Origin: Jiangellales bacterium
Lineage (GTDB): Bacteria > Actinomycetota > Actinomycetes > Jiangellales > Jiangellaceae
DNA: 64,000 nucleotides
Assembly: GCA_030447955.1 (NCBI GenBank)
Contig: JAUJNY010000003.1
Span: 235,384-299,383 of the forward strand
Reading direction: 5' to 3'
Numbering within the stretch: position 1 is the first letter of the stretch; the number at the start of each line of letters is the position of its first letter. The notes under the pieces were generated by a model. That model saw only the letters and a program-made list of their open reading frames with translations, had not been told where the DNA came from and made no database searches. This document shows, piece after piece, positions 1 through 10,052 of the stretch. The position numbers and the translations under genes were made by a program.

Positions 1-857
<857 letters not shown>

Positions 858-865
858 TTAGCGGC

Positions 866-1009
866 ATGCTGCGCGCCATGCGAGACGCGACCGGGGGGCC
901 GAACGTGCGCATCCGGCTGCTGGCGCTCGCCGTGGCCATCGGGCTGCTGCTGCTCTCGGCGCCCATGCTCATACCGGTGTTGCGCTGGGCGCTGGACGTC
1001 TTGACATGA
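866..1009 (+). CDS. Small single-span membrane peptide (47 aa)
   Basis: A 47-codon frame starts at ATG 866 and ends with TGA at 1007-1009, sharing the ATGA overlap with the next gene. A basic N-terminal stretch is followed by one strongly hydrophobic segment of about 22 residues (LLALAVAIGLLLLSAPMLIP). A later GTG at 905 would remove the first 13 residues and is preceded by a G-rich stretch that could serve as ribosome binding site. The four-base overlap suggests translational coupling to the membrane protein downstream. I do not recognise a family. It is either a real coupled micropeptide or a leader. Confidence 0.5.
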   Translation: MLRAMRDATGGPNVRIRLLALAVAIGLLLLSAPMLIPVLRWALDVLT

Positions 1010-2211
1010 GTACGGCGGCCCCGACGGGTGGTCCTGTCCCCGTCGGCCGGTCGCCGCTTACTCCCGGCTCAAGCTCCCGCCTGCGCGGCGTGGATGCGGC
1101 GCGCGGCACCGCGCTCGTCGGCATGATGGCCGTCCACGTGCTGCCCGACGTCGGCCCGGATGGCCAGGCGAGTACCGCCTACCTCATCCTGAGCGGCCGG
1201 GCGGCTGCGCTCTTCGCCGTGCTCGCCGGTGTGGGCCTCGCGCTGCTGTCCGGCGGTGTCGCGCCGATGTTCGGGGCTCGGCTGGCAGCGATGCGCAGGC
1301 AGACGCTAGTCAGGGCGGTCGTGCTGCTGGCGCTGGGGCTGCTGCTCGGCAGCCTCCCAACCCCTGTGGCCGTGATCCTGCCGTACTACGCACTGCTGTT
1401 CTGCTGCGCGCTGCCGTTTCTGGGCCTGTCGGCCCCCCGCCTCGCCGCGCTGGCGGCCGGCTGGGCGCTACTCGCCCCGATCCTCAGTCATGCGGTGCGC
1501 ATCGTGCTGCCGACGCGGACGCCAGGCAACCCCTCGATCGATTCCCTCGCCGACCCGCTGGACCTGATGCGCAACCTCACGCTCACCGGCTACTACCCCG
1601 TCCTGCCCTGGATGGCCTATCTGCTCGCGGGGCTCGCCGTGGGGCGGTTGGCGCTGCGCTCCCAACGCGTAGCGGCCGGGCTGTTCCTCGGCGGCAGCGC
1701 GCTCGCCCTGCTCGCTGCAGGCGGCTCGGCGCTGCTACTGGGGCCGCTGGGTGGCTACGCCCGACTGCTGGCGTCCGTCCCTGCCCGCGACGTCGCGTTC
1801 GCCGACGGGCTGGACGTCGCGCTGGACACCGGGCTGTACGGCACCACGCCGACGACGTCGCCCTGGTGGCTCGTGGTGGCCGCCCCGCACTCGAGCACCC
1901 CCCTGGACCTGCTGCACACGATCGGAACGGCGTTGGCCGTGCTCGGCCTGATGCTGCTCCTGACCCGGGTCGTCGCCCGGCTGCTGGTGCCGATCGCCGC
2001 CGCCGGCAGCATGACGCTGACGCTCTACTTCGTCCACGCAGCAGCGCTCGGGACACCGCTGGGACCGACAGAACCGGCGCAGCTGCTCGTCGTCCACGTC
2101 GCCGCTGCCCTCGTGCTGGCCTCGGCCTGGCGGGCGACGTTGGGCCGCGGCCCGCTGGAGCGGTTGACGGCGACCCTTGTCCAGACCTATGCCGGCAGCG
2201 ACCGTCCGTGA
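1006..2211 (+). CDS. DUF418/DUF1624-type multispan membrane protein
   Basis: This 401-residue protein is almost entirely hydrophobic, with about ten likely membrane segments. Residues 27-44 (RGVDAARGTALVGMMAVH) match the opening R-G-D-x-x-R-G motif of the heparan-acetyltransferase-like/DUF1624 and DUF418 membrane proteins. The segment near residues 200-215 (YPVLPWMAYLLAGLAVG) is also typical. These families are thought to act as membrane acyltransferases or as uncharacterised YeiB-like proteins, and the substrate is unknown. The ATG overlaps the stop codon of the upstream small peptide. Family-level assignment is good; function is not established. Confidence 0.8.
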   Translation: MSTAAPTGGPVPVGRSPLTPGSSSRLRGVDAARGTALVGMMAVHVLPDVGPDGQASTAYLILSGRAAALFAVLAGVGLALLSGGVAPMFGARLAAMRRQTLVRAVVLLALGLLLGSLPTPVAVILPYYALLFCCALPFLGLSAPRLAALAAGWALLAPILSHAVRIVLPTRTPGNPSIDSLADPLDLMRNLTLTGYYPVLPWMAYLLAGLAVGRLALRSQRVAAGLFLGGSALALLAAGGSALLLGPLGGYARLLASVPARDVAFADGLDVALDTGLYGTTPTTSPWWLVVAAPHSSTPLDLLHTIGTALAVLGLMLLLTRVVARLLVPIAAAGSMTLTLYFVHAAALGTPLGPTEPAQLLVVHVAAALVLASAWRATLGRGPLERLTATLVQTYAGSDRP

Positions 2212-2321
2212 ACGCAAAGTAGTTCCCTCGACACCTGCGCCCCGTTCAACGCCAGCGCCGCGAGCCCCGTAACCACCACCGCTACACCGACGGGGCGGAA
2301 CGCAGGGAAGGCGGCCTGGGC

Positions 2322-2951
2322 GTGCTGCAGGTGCTCGGTGAACCAACGGTGAGATCGCGGCTGCGGCGGGCGCCTCGGCTCCGTCGCTGCACGCCGGCAG
2401 TGGGCGCCGTGGTCAGCGCAGCGTTGCTGCTCACCGGCTGCTCGGGCGGCGACGGCGACGCAGCCGCCAGCCCGAGCGCCGAGGCATTCCAGCCGCGGGT
2501 TGCCCAGGTGTCCGCGGCGCCGGCCTTCCCCCGCCGTACGGGCGATCGGGTGCAGGTCGCTGGTGGCGGCGTCGGCGAGGACGCCTGGGAGGTGTACGCC
2601 CAGCCGAGCGAGCTCGGGATGTGCCTGCAGATCTTCGCTCCCGAGCGGGGTGAGGACACCAGCTGCGGCTTCGAGGTGCCGCGCCGCCACGACATCGCCC
2701 AGCTGACGTTCGATGATCCCCGCGGCACCGGCCTGCGCGTCGTCGCCGGCCCGGTCGTCGACTTCGCCGCCAGCGTCCGGCTGGAGTTCCGGCGCGGTGA
2801 GCCGGTCGAGGTGGACCCGGTGGCCGGAGACGCTCGGACGCCGACGCACTTCTATGCGGCGCAGGTGACCGGACACGCTCCGCTGACAGCCGTCGTCGCC
2901 ATCGACAAGGCCGGCCGCACCATCCAGCGCCGCGTGATCGCGGCGCAGTGA
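2322..2951 (+). CDS. Hypothetical lipoprotein
   Basis: The product (209 aa from the GTG at 2322) has a basic N-terminus, a hydrophobic core and a lipobox LLTGC, so it should be a lipid-anchored exported protein with the Cys near residue 40. The mature part contains two further cysteines (MCLQIF and TSCGFE) that could pair outside the cell. It resembles no family I can name. A second GTG at 2349 gives a more usual signal-peptide length. The gene stands alone on the plus strand between two unrelated secreted or membrane proteins. Confidence 0.7.
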   Translation: MLQVLGEPTVRSRLRRAPRLRRCTPAVGAVVSAALLLTGCSGGDGDAAASPSAEAFQPRVAQVSAAPAFPRRTGDRVQVAGGGVGEDAWEVYAQPSELGMCLQIFAPERGEDTSCGFEVPRRHDIAQLTFDDPRGTGLRVVAGPVVDFAASVRLEFRRGEPVEVDPVAGDARTPTHFYAAQVTGHAPLTAVVAIDKAGRTIQRRVIAAQ

Positions 2952-3073
2952 CTCCGCCCGGACGTCTCGTCCTCCCGGGTGCTTCCCGCAACAACAGACC
3001 TCACGGCTGGCACGGAGCCGGCCGTGAGCACGGCGGCCGAGCATGGTGCGCGGCCGCGCGAGAGGAGAACTCC

Positions 3074-3946
3074 ATGACATCCGGACGACGAAGGAAGCCG
3101 CTGGCCCGTGGCCTGCTCATCGGCACGCTGTGCGCGCCGCTGCTGGCGCTGGCCACACCGGCTGCCGCGAACCACCCCGTGTATGTCGAGGGCAACTGCT
3201 TCGGCCCCGGCGCCGGCGATGCCGCCACCGGGTTGCGGCAGTCCCCGGTGACGCCCGGGACCTGCGGGGACTACGACGGCGACGGCCGCATCGGCAGGGC
3301 CGAGGACCGCGACGGCGACAACAACTACGGCAGCATCAACGCCGCACTCACCGCGATCGCGCAGAACGGGCGCGTCGTGATCGTGGCTTCCGGCACGTTC
3401 CCGGAGGTCGTGAAGCTGGCGCCCACAGCCGGCGGCAACGTCTCCCTGGAGGCGGCTGAAGGCGTCGACGCCAACATCGACGCGGTCGTCCAGGGCGACC
3501 CGGGCAACACCGCTCGATCCGCCGCCCCGGGGATCATCATCGACGGCTGCGGGCAGTGCCGGGTGACGGTGCGCAACGTCATGACCCGGAACTGGACCGA
3601 CGGAGTACGTGTCCTCGGTCGCTCGCACGTCCACCTGGACGAGCTGCGTGCCGAGAACAACATCGACTACGGCGTGCACGTCATGGGCAGAGCGAAAGTC
3701 TCGATCAGCAACAGCCAGATCAACGCCACCGGCTTCCGGGCCGACGCGGAGGGCCCCGACCAGCCCGACCCGGGCGTCGGCGTCTTCTACGAGGGCCGGT
3801 CGAAGGGCTCCATCCACCGCAGCAGCGTGACCGGCAGCGCGCTTGCGGGAGTGGCCAGCGACGACGGCGCCGCTGGCACCATCCGGCTCAAGCTGGTGCA
3901 GCTGTTCGACAACAGCACCAACTTCGCCACGTCCCAGCGCTGGTAG
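3074..3946 (+). CDS. Secreted right-handed beta-helix protein with one EF-hand-like loop
   Basis: ATG 3074 follows an AGAGGAGAA ribosome binding site and gives 290 residues. Residues 1-32 form a Sec signal peptide ending ATPAAA. Residues 66-78 (DYDGDGRIGRAED) have the spacing of an EF-hand calcium loop. The remainder, from about residue 90, reads as short repeated strands (for example VTVRNVMTRNWTDGVRV, YGVHVMGRAKVSISNS) typical of parallel beta-helix carbohydrate-active or surface proteins of the pectate-lyase-like fold. No catalytic motif is evident, so the substrate cannot be named. It is probably an extracellular binding or polysaccharide-acting protein. Confidence 0.7.
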   Translation: MTSGRRRKPLARGLLIGTLCAPLLALATPAAANHPVYVEGNCFGPGAGDAATGLRQSPVTPGTCGDYDGDGRIGRAEDRDGDNNYGSINAALTAIAQNGRVVIVASGTFPEVVKLAPTAGGNVSLEAAEGVDANIDAVVQGDPGNTARSAAPGIIIDGCGQCRVTVRNVMTRNWTDGVRVLGRSHVHLDELRAENNIDYGVHVMGRAKVSISNSQINATGFRADAEGPDQPDPGVGVFYEGRSKGSIHRSSVTGSALAGVASDDGAAGTIRLKLVQLFDNSTNFATSQRW

Positions 3947-4147
3947 TCCGAGGCGCTCAACCCGTACGTCGGCCGGACTCGCCACCATCGCAGCTGCGCG
4001 CTGCGTCATGGCGAGCCGGTCGACGTACGGCTGCGTGGTACCGCGCGCCCCTGCTGCTGAGGCGCCGACCCGTACCATCGAAGGTGCGGGCCAGCCAATC
4101 ACCCGCTCCCCCAGCGAGGTTCCCGCCCGGAGAGGCCGCGCCGCAGC

Positions 4148-6019
4148 ATGCCTACCCGTACCCGCGACGACCTGCGCAACGTCGCGATCATCGCTCACGT
4201 CGACCACGGGAAGACGACTCTGGTCGACGCGCTGCTGTGGCAGTCCGGGGCCTTCCGGGCCAACGCGGACATCGCCGAGCGGGTGATGGACTCCATGGAC
4301 CTGGAGCGCGAGAAGGGCATCACGATCCTGGCCAAGAACACCACGGTCCGGGTGCACGACCCGGACGGAACTGCGGTCACCGTCAACGTGGTGGACACCC
4401 CCGGCCACGCCGACTTCGGCGGTGAGGTCGAGCGCGGCCTGGAGATGGTCGACGGCGTCCTGCTGCTCGTGGACGCGAGCGAGGGCCCGCTGCCGCAGAC
4501 CCGTTTCGTCCTGCGCAAGGCGCTGCTCAAGCGGCTGCCGGTCGTGCTCGTCGTCAACAAGGTCGACCGCTCCGACGCGCGGATCGCCGAGGTGGTCGAC
4601 GAGACGTACGGGCTCTTCATGGACCTGCTCGACGACCAGAGCGACACCCGGGCGCTGGACTTCCCCATCGTGTACTGCTCCGCACGCGCCGGCCGAGCTT
4701 CCCTCACCCGCCCCGCTGACGCGACGATGCCCGACGGGCCGGACCTGCGGGCGCTCGTCGACACGCTGCTGACGACGGTGCCGGCGCCGGTGTACGACGA
4801 CGCGGCCCCGCTGCAGGCGCACGTGACCAACCTGGACGCCTCGCCGTACCTGGGCCGGCTGGCCCTCTGTCGGGTCCGGGCCGGCCGGATCCAGCGCGGT
4901 CAGCAGGTGGCCTGGTGCCGCCAGGACGGGAGCGTGAGCCGGGTCAAGGTCGGGGAGCTGCTCGTCACCGAGGCCCTCGACCGCGTACCGGCCGAGGCCG
5001 CTGGACCCGGTGAGCTGATCGCGGTCGCCGGGATCCCTGAGATCACCATCGGCGAGACGCTCGCCGACCCCGACGACCCCCGTCCGCTGCCGCTCATCGA
5101 CGTCGACCGGCCGACCGTCTCGATGACCGTGGGCATCAACACCGCGCCGCTGGCCGGGCAGAGCGGCAGCAAGGTGACCGCTCGGCTGCTGCGCACCCGG
5201 CTGGAAGCCGAGACCGTCGGCAACGTCTCGATCCGGCTCGAGCCCACCGAACGGCCCGACACGTGGGAGGTGCAGGGCCGCGGAGAGCTGCAGCTCGCGG
5301 TGTTGGTCGAGCTGATGCGCCGGGAGGGCTTCGAGCTCACCGTCGGCAAGCCGCAAGTGGTCACCCGGATGGACGGCGACACGGTGCTCGAGCCCGTCGA
5401 GCGCCTCACCGTCGACGTGCCCGAGGACTACCTCGGCGTGGTCACGCAGCTGCTCGGCCTGCGCCGCGGCCGCCTCGAGCACATGGTCAACCACGGCAGC
5501 GGCTGGGTGCGCATGGAGTACCTCGTCCCGGCCCGGGCGCTCATCGGCTTTCGCACCGAGTTCCTCACCGAGACCCGTGGCACGGGGCTCGCGCATCACG
5601 TCTTCGAGCGCTACGAGCCGTGGGTCGGTGAGCTGCGCACCCGGCCGACCGGCTCCCTGGTGGCGGACCGACGGGGGGCGGTGACTGCGTACGCGTGCTT
5701 CAACCTGCAGGAGCGGGGTCGCCTGTTCGTCGGCCCGGGTGACGAGGTGTACGAGGGGATGGTGGTCGGCGAGAACGCTCGGGCCGACGACATGGACGTG
5801 AACCCGTGCCGGGAGCGGAAGCTCACCAACGTCCGCTCCTCGACCAGCGAGGAGCTGGAGCGGCTGGTGCCGGCGCACGTGCTCTCACTCGAACAGGCGC
5901 TGGAGTTTGCCCGCGAGGGTGAGTGCGTCGAGGTCACGCCGGGTGCGGTACGGCTGCGCAAGGTCGTGCTGTCCGCCAGCGACCGGGGCCGGGCGACGGC
6001 CCGCGCCAAGCGGGGCTGA
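4148..6019 (+). CDS. typA: Ribosome-associated translational GTPase TypA/BipA
   Basis: The 623-residue product is full length for TypA/BipA, a GTPase that binds the 70S ribosome and helps ribosome assembly and stress responses. All G motifs are present: AHVDHGKTT at residues 16-24 (G1), the switch region LEREKGIT (G2), DTPGHADF (G3), NKVDR (G4) and SARAG (G5). The C-terminal half carries the EF-G-like domains III and V and the TypA-specific end, including the RGTGLAHHVFERYEPW stretch. The gene is monocistronic as far as the sequence shows. ATG 4148 is preceded by a purine-rich GAGAGG. Confidence 0.97.
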   Translation: MPTRTRDDLRNVAIIAHVDHGKTTLVDALLWQSGAFRANADIAERVMDSMDLEREKGITILAKNTTVRVHDPDGTAVTVNVVDTPGHADFGGEVERGLEMVDGVLLLVDASEGPLPQTRFVLRKALLKRLPVVLVVNKVDRSDARIAEVVDETYGLFMDLLDDQSDTRALDFPIVYCSARAGRASLTRPADATMPDGPDLRALVDTLLTTVPAPVYDDAAPLQAHVTNLDASPYLGRLALCRVRAGRIQRGQQVAWCRQDGSVSRVKVGELLVTEALDRVPAEAAGPGELIAVAGIPEITIGETLADPDDPRPLPLIDVDRPTVSMTVGINTAPLAGQSGSKVTARLLRTRLEAETVGNVSIRLEPTERPDTWEVQGRGELQLAVLVELMRREGFELTVGKPQVVTRMDGDTVLEPVERLTVDVPEDYLGVVTQLLGLRRGRLEHMVNHGSGWVRMEYLVPARALIGFRTEFLTETRGTGLAHHVFERYEPWVGELRTRPTGSLVADRRGAVTAYACFNLQERGRLFVGPGDEVYEGMVVGENARADDMDVNPCRERKLTNVRSSTSEELERLVPAHVLSLEQALEFAREGECVEVTPGAVRLRKVVLSASDRGRATARAKRG

Positions 6020-6047
6020 GCGCCCTTCGCGCGTTCGCCGGCTGGGC

Positions 6048-7093
6048 TCAGCGTTCGCAGCCCGCGGCCCGCTCGAGACCCCGGCACAGGTCTCCCTTAG
6101 CCTCGTTGGGCCCGCCGAATCCACGGTCGGTGTTCAGCCCGCCGTACAGCCGGTCGTCGGCGGCCCCACCCAACAGGACGTCGCGGCCGCCAGGGTTGTT
6201 GTCGGGGTTGCCCTGGTCGGCCTGCAGGTAGTCCCGGCCGTCGCCGCCCTCTAGCCGGTCGTCACCACCCGTCGCGGCGTAGTACTGATCGGCATACAAC
6301 TTGTCGTCGCCGTCGCCGCCGTACAGCTTGTCGTCCCCACTCGAGGCGAACGTCGAGGAGAAGTCGGCCTCGATGTAGTCGTCGCCGTCCTTGCCGAACA
6401 GCACGTCGTCGTCGTAGTCACCGCTGAGGCTGTCGTTGCCGGCTCCGCCATCGATGTTGTCGTTGCCGTAACCGCCGAAGAGGTAGTCCGTGCCGTCCAG
6501 GCCGCGCATGACGTCGTCACCACCGTGCCCCAGCAGGAACTGGAAGCCGGCCGCGCCGGTGATGCGGTCGGTGAAGTCGCTCCCGAGGACGACATCGATG
6601 GAGACCAGGCGGTCGCGACCCATGCCGCTTGCTCGGCCGGCGCCGACATCGACGACGACGCCGCGCGGGCATACGTCGCGGTGTCGTCCGACGCCTGTTC
6701 CCGCGAGAGCATGCCGCCGTTGAGCAGGTCGCGACCGGATCCGCCGGCGAGGTCGCCGTACCAGTCCTCGCCGTAGAGCAGGCCGTCGCGACCCCCGTGC
6801 AGCTCGTCGTCGTCAGCTCCACCGGACAGCCGGTCCGCACCGCGGCCCCCGCAGACCACGTCCCTGCCCTCCATGCCTTGGACGCGGTCCCAGCCTGCGC
6901 CCGCGAACACAACGTCCCGCCCACTGGTGCCGACCAGATGGTCCGGGCCGTCCGTTCCCACGATCGTCGCGGTCTGGCCGGCGCAGTGCGGAGCAGCCGC
7001 CGCAGGAACGGGGGCGTACCAGCCGAGCCCGAGCGTCAGGGTCATCGCCGACAGCACCGTGCCGGCCCGACGCGCCCTGGTCCGAAGGGCGAT
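6048..7093 (-). pseudogene. Secreted RTX-type calcium-repeat protein, interrupted by one frameshift; ATC start proposed
   Basis: Two overlapping reverse frames make up one protein. The upstream part (7093 to about 6650) has a signal peptide and then RTX nonapeptides such as GGRGADRLSG. The downstream part (about 6650 to 6048) continues with many GGxGxDxL/Y repeats and ends AAGCER. The join lies near 6640-6660, inside a GTC-rich run, where adding one base restores the frame. RTX repeats bind calcium in secreted proteins. The in-frame GTG at 7057 leaves a signal peptide without its basic region. An ATC at 7093 lies seven bases after a perfect AGGAGG and supplies the residues RTRARR. The frameshift could be a real mutation, slippage, or an assembly error. 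Confidence 0.75.
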
Positions 7094-7192
7094 GTCAGCC
7101 CCTCCTCCGCGGGTCCGTTCTCCAAGGTACGCCCGGTATTACTGCTTGTGAACCCTTCCCTCGGTGCTTGGCGCTGGCGCGCTCGGCGCTGG

Positions 7193-8347
7193 TCAGACCG
7201 GGTGGCCGTCCTTCCAGACCTGCGCGACGAGGGGCACACCGGGGCGGTAGGCCAGGTGCACGTACGACGGCGCGTCGAGGACGACGAGGTCGGCCCGGGC
7301 GCCGGGGCGCAGCACCCCCACGTCGTCGCGGTCGAGCGCCGCGGCGCCACCGGCCGTGGCCGCGTGGACGGCTTCGGCCGGCGTCATGCCCATCTCGCGC
7401 ACGGCCAGCGCGATGCAGAACGGCATCGACGTGGTGTACGAGGTCCCAGGGTTGCAGTCGGTGGCGAGCGCGACGGTGACCCCGGCGGCGAGCAGCCGGC
7501 GGGCATCCGGGTAGGGCGAGCGGGTCGAGAACTCCGCACCGGGCAGCAGCGTGGCGACCGTGCCGGAGTCCACGAGCGCCGCGACGTCCGCGGCGGAGAG
7601 GTGGGTGCAGTGGTCGACGCTCGCCGCGCCGAGCTCGCAGGCCAGCTGCACGCCCGGCCCGGGGCCGAGCTGGTTGGCGTGTACCCGCGGCCGCAGCCCG
7701 GCCGCGGCACCCGCGCTCAGCACCGCACGGGAGGCGTCGGCGTCGAAGGCGCCGCGGGGCTCGCAGAACACGTCCACCCAGCGGGCGTACGGCGCGCACG
7801 CGGCGAGCATCGGTCCGGTGACGAGTCGCAGGTAGCCGTCGGGGTCGCTGGCGTACTCCGGCGGCACGACGTGCGCGCCGAGGTAGGTCGTCTCGGTGGT
7901 GAAGCCGCGCGCCACGGCCAGCGAGCGGGCCTCGTCGTGGACCGTGAGGCCGTACCCACCCTTTATCTCCACCGTCGTGGTGCCCTGCCGGCGCATCTCC
8001 TCGACCAGCCGCGCGACGGTGGCCGTCAGCTGCTCGTCACCGGCTGCCCGCGTCGCCTCCACAGTGGTGGCGATGCCGCCGGCGGCGTACGGCATGCCGG
8101 CCATGCGGGCGGCGAACTCGGCTGACCGGTCGCCGGCGAAGACGAGATGGGCGTGGCTGTCGACGAAGCCGGGGACGACGCAACGTCCGACGAGGTTGAC
8201 GTGCAGGTCAGCCGATGGCGCCTGGCGCGCCGATCCCACCCAGGCGACCCGGGCCTCATCGAGGACGAGGGCGGCGTTCTCGATCTCGCCGAGCTCGGGG
8301 TCCTGCGTGGCGAGCAACCCGATGCCGGTGAGCAGCGTCGCGTTCAC
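7193..8347 (-). CDS. hutI: Imidazolonepropionase
   Basis: HutI hydrolyses 4-imidazolone-5-propionate to N-formimino-L-glutamate, the third step of histidine breakdown, in the cytoplasm. The 384-residue amidohydrolase-superfamily protein shows the metal-binding HxH in [15 protein letters not shown] (near residue 65), the later metal histidine in HANQLGPG, and the conserved [15 protein letters not shown] near residue 300. Its GTG start overlaps the stop codon of the cupin gene by four bases (GTGA), so it is the last gene of the hut operon. Confidence 0.95.
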   Translation of the reverse strand: MNATLLTGIGLLATQDPELGEIENAALVLDEARVAWVGSARQAPSADLHVNLVGRCVVPGFVDSHAHLVFAGDRSAEFAARMAGMPYAAGGIATTVEATRAAGDEQLTATVARLVEEMRRQGTTTVEIKGGYGLTVHDEARSLAVARGFTTETTYLGAHVVPPEYASDPDGYLRLVTGPMLAACAPYARWVDVFCEPRGAFDADASRAVLSAGAAAGLRPRVHANQLGPGPGVQLACELGAASVDHCTHLSAADVAALVDSGTVATLLPGAEFSTRSPYPDARRLLAAGVTVALATDCNPGTSYTTSMPFCIALAVREMGMTPAEAVHAATAGGAAALDRDDVGVLRPGARADLVVLDAPSYVHLAYRPGVPLVAQVWKDGHPV

Positions 8348-8691
8348 GCATCCTCGCCCGGCCGGCCGGAGTAGGGCGGGGAGAGGAACGCGAGGACATC
8401 GAGGTCCTCACTCACGTCGACGAAGCGGTGCCGCTCCCCGGCAGGCACGAAGATCACGCTGCCCGGGCCCACTGGGATCCGCTCGCCCCCATCATCTGTA
8501 CGCGCGAGGACACCGCGCCCGGCGAGCACCACGTACACCTCGTCCTCGGCGTGCGGCAGCTGGTCGTCGTGACCGTGCCGCGGGACGAGGTAGCGACCGA
8601 CGCTCATCAACGGCAGGCGCAGCTGCTCGACGTAGTGGTTGGGGGCATCGGCAGGGATCTCGTCCTCACCGACGCGCGGAAGCCGCTCCAT
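8344..8691 (-). CDS. Cupin-domain protein in the hut operon
   Basis: This 115-residue protein is a single cupin barrel: the histidine-containing motif [21 protein letters not shown] and the second motif [10 protein letters not shown] are both present, so a metal site is likely. ATG 8691 sits eight bases after a GGAGG, which makes it a better start than the upstream GTG at 8700. It lies between hutF and hutI with overlapping ends, so it is co-transcribed with histidine catabolism. Its role is unknown; a dioxygenase, an epimerase-like helper or a small-molecule sensor are all possible. Confidence 0.85.
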   Translation of the reverse strand: MERLPRVGEDEIPADAPNHYVEQLRLPLMSVGRYLVPRHGHDDQLPHAEDEVYVVLAGRGVLARTDDGGERIPVGPGSVIFVPAGERHRFVDVSEDLDVLAFLSPPYSGRPGEDA

Positions 8692-8696
8692 GGTCC

Positions 8697-10052
8697 TCAC
8701 CTCCAGATCCGGGTGATGCTGTGCTGCAGCGCAGCGCCGACGTCTCCGAGCACATGCTCGCCGTCACGGACCACGTCCCGGCCATTGACGACCACGGTGT
8801 CGATGTCGGCGGCGGTTGCGGCCATGACGGCCTGTGCGGGGTCGACGCCGGCGGTGCGGACGGTGTCGAGCCGCACGGCAACGAGATCGAGGGGCGCGCC
8901 CGTCGCTATCCGTCCGGCCTCTGGCCAGCCGAGGGCCGCGTGCCCGCCCACCGTGAGCATGTCGACGAGCTCGGCCGGTGCGAACCGTCCTCGCTTGCCG
9001 CTGGCGAGCCGCTCGTGCCATTCCAGGGTGCGGGCCTCCGCGAGCAGGTCGACGACGGCGTGCTGGTCGGAGCCGAGGCACAGCGTGACGCCGGCGTCGT
9101 GCAGCGCCCGGGCCGGGCCGATCCCGTCGGCGAGGTCACCCTCGGTCGTGGGGCACAGGCACGCCGCCGCTCCGGAGGCGGCGAGCAGGGCCACGTCGTT
9201 GGCGTCGACATGGGTGGCGTGCACGACCGTGGTGTCGGCGCTGAGTGCCCCGTGGGCGTCCAGTAACGCCGCAGGGCTGACGCCGTATGCCTGCTGGCAG
9301 CTGTCGACCTCCGCCCGCTGCTCGGCCAGGTGCACATGCAGCGGACGACCGGCGCTGGCGGCAACTACGGTGGCGATGGCCTCGCGGGGCAGCGCGCGTA
9401 CCGAGTGGATGGCGGCGCCCACCCGGGTCGAGTCGTCCGCGCTGGCTGCCCGCAGCGCCCAGCGCTCCGCGTCGCCGTCGGAGAAGCGCAGCTGCACGCC
9501 GGAGGGCGGCTCGCCGATCCCCCCGGCGAGGTAACACGCGTCCAGCAGGGTCATCCGGATGCCCGCCGCCCGCGCCGCCTCGCGCAGCGCCTCACCCATC
9601 GCGGTGGGCTCGTCGTACGGCGTCCCGTCCCGCTGGTGGTGCAGGTAGTGGAACTCCCCGACACAGCTGACCCCCGCGAGCGCCATCTCCGCGTACACCG
9701 CGGTGGCGAGCTCGCGGTAGGAGTCGGGGTCCAGCCGCTCCGCCAGGGCGTACATCCGCTCCCGCCAGGTCCAGAACGTGCCGCCGGCGTCATGGGTGCG
9801 TCCCCGCAGCGCCCGGTGGAACGCGTGGGAGTGCGCGTTGGCCAGGCCGGGGAGGACGAGCCCGGGCAGCCGTACGTCCTCCGGTCGGGGATCGACGCCG
9901 ACCTCGACCGAATCGATCGTGGCACCGCCGCTGACCCGGACCCGGCCGGCGACTCCGCCCGTCACCCACGCCCACTCACCCCACCAAGATCGAGTGGACA
10001 CTTCTGGTCGCGGCGCGCCGGCGTTTCCGACCGGGGGCGTCCACTCGATCAT
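8697..10052 (-). CDS. hutF: Formimidoylglutamate deiminase
   Basis: HutF deiminates N-formimino-L-glutamate to N-formyl-L-glutamate and ammonia. The sequence shows the amidohydrolase metal motif ANAHSHAFHRALRG (near residue 73), HLHVHLAEQ-type residues around 250 (LHVHLAEQRAEVDS), VVHATHVDAND, and GSDQHAVVDLLAEARTLEW near residue 325, the set expected for HutF. The ATG at 10052 overlaps the stop of the preceding gene (ATGA), but the first 17 codons come from a palindromic repeat. The conserved protein starts around the GTG at 10001. The presence of HutF means the formylglutamate branch is used and not formiminoglutamase. Confidence 0.93.
   Translation of the reverse strand: MIEWTPPVGNAGAPRPEVSTRSWWGEWAWVTGGVAGRVRVSGGATIDSVEVGVDPRPEDVRLPGLVLPGLANAHSHAFHRALRGRTHDAGGTFWTWRERMYALAERLDPDSYRELATAVYAEMALAGVSCVGEFHYLHHQRDGTPYDEPTAMGEALREAARAAGIRMTLLDACYLAGGIGEPPSGVQLRFSDGDAERWALRAASADDSTRVGAAIHSVRALPREAIATVVAASAGRPLHVHLAEQRAEVDSCQQAYGVSPAALLDAHGALSADTTVVHATHVDANDVALLAASGAAACLCPTTEGDLADGIGPARALHDAGVTLCLGSDQHAVVDLLAEARTLEWHERLASGKRGRFAPAELVDMLTVGGHAALGWPEAGRIATGAPLDLVAVRLDTVRTAGVDPAQAVMAATAADIDTVVVNGRDVVRDGEHVLGDVGAALQHSITRIWR
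9986..10050. repeat. 65-bp palindromic repeat, copy A, at the M20 hydrolase/hutF junction
   Basis: The ends are inverted (GATCGAGTGGAC against GTCCACTCGATC) with a GC-rich middle. The reverse complement aligns without gaps to 13042-13106 with 53 of 65 bases identical. The repeat begins at the stop codon of the upstream M20 gene and supplies the ATG and first codons of hutF. See copy B. Confidence 0.85.

Noticed and set aside
2852..5878. 1008-codon reverse frame opposite typA
   Set aside because: It is a high-GC shadow of typA and the beta-helix gene, rich in Arg/Val/Asp/His repeats and without domains.
6629..8125. 498-codon plus-strand frame opposite hutI
   Set aside because: Composition and lack of domains show it is a shadow of hutI and the RTX gene.
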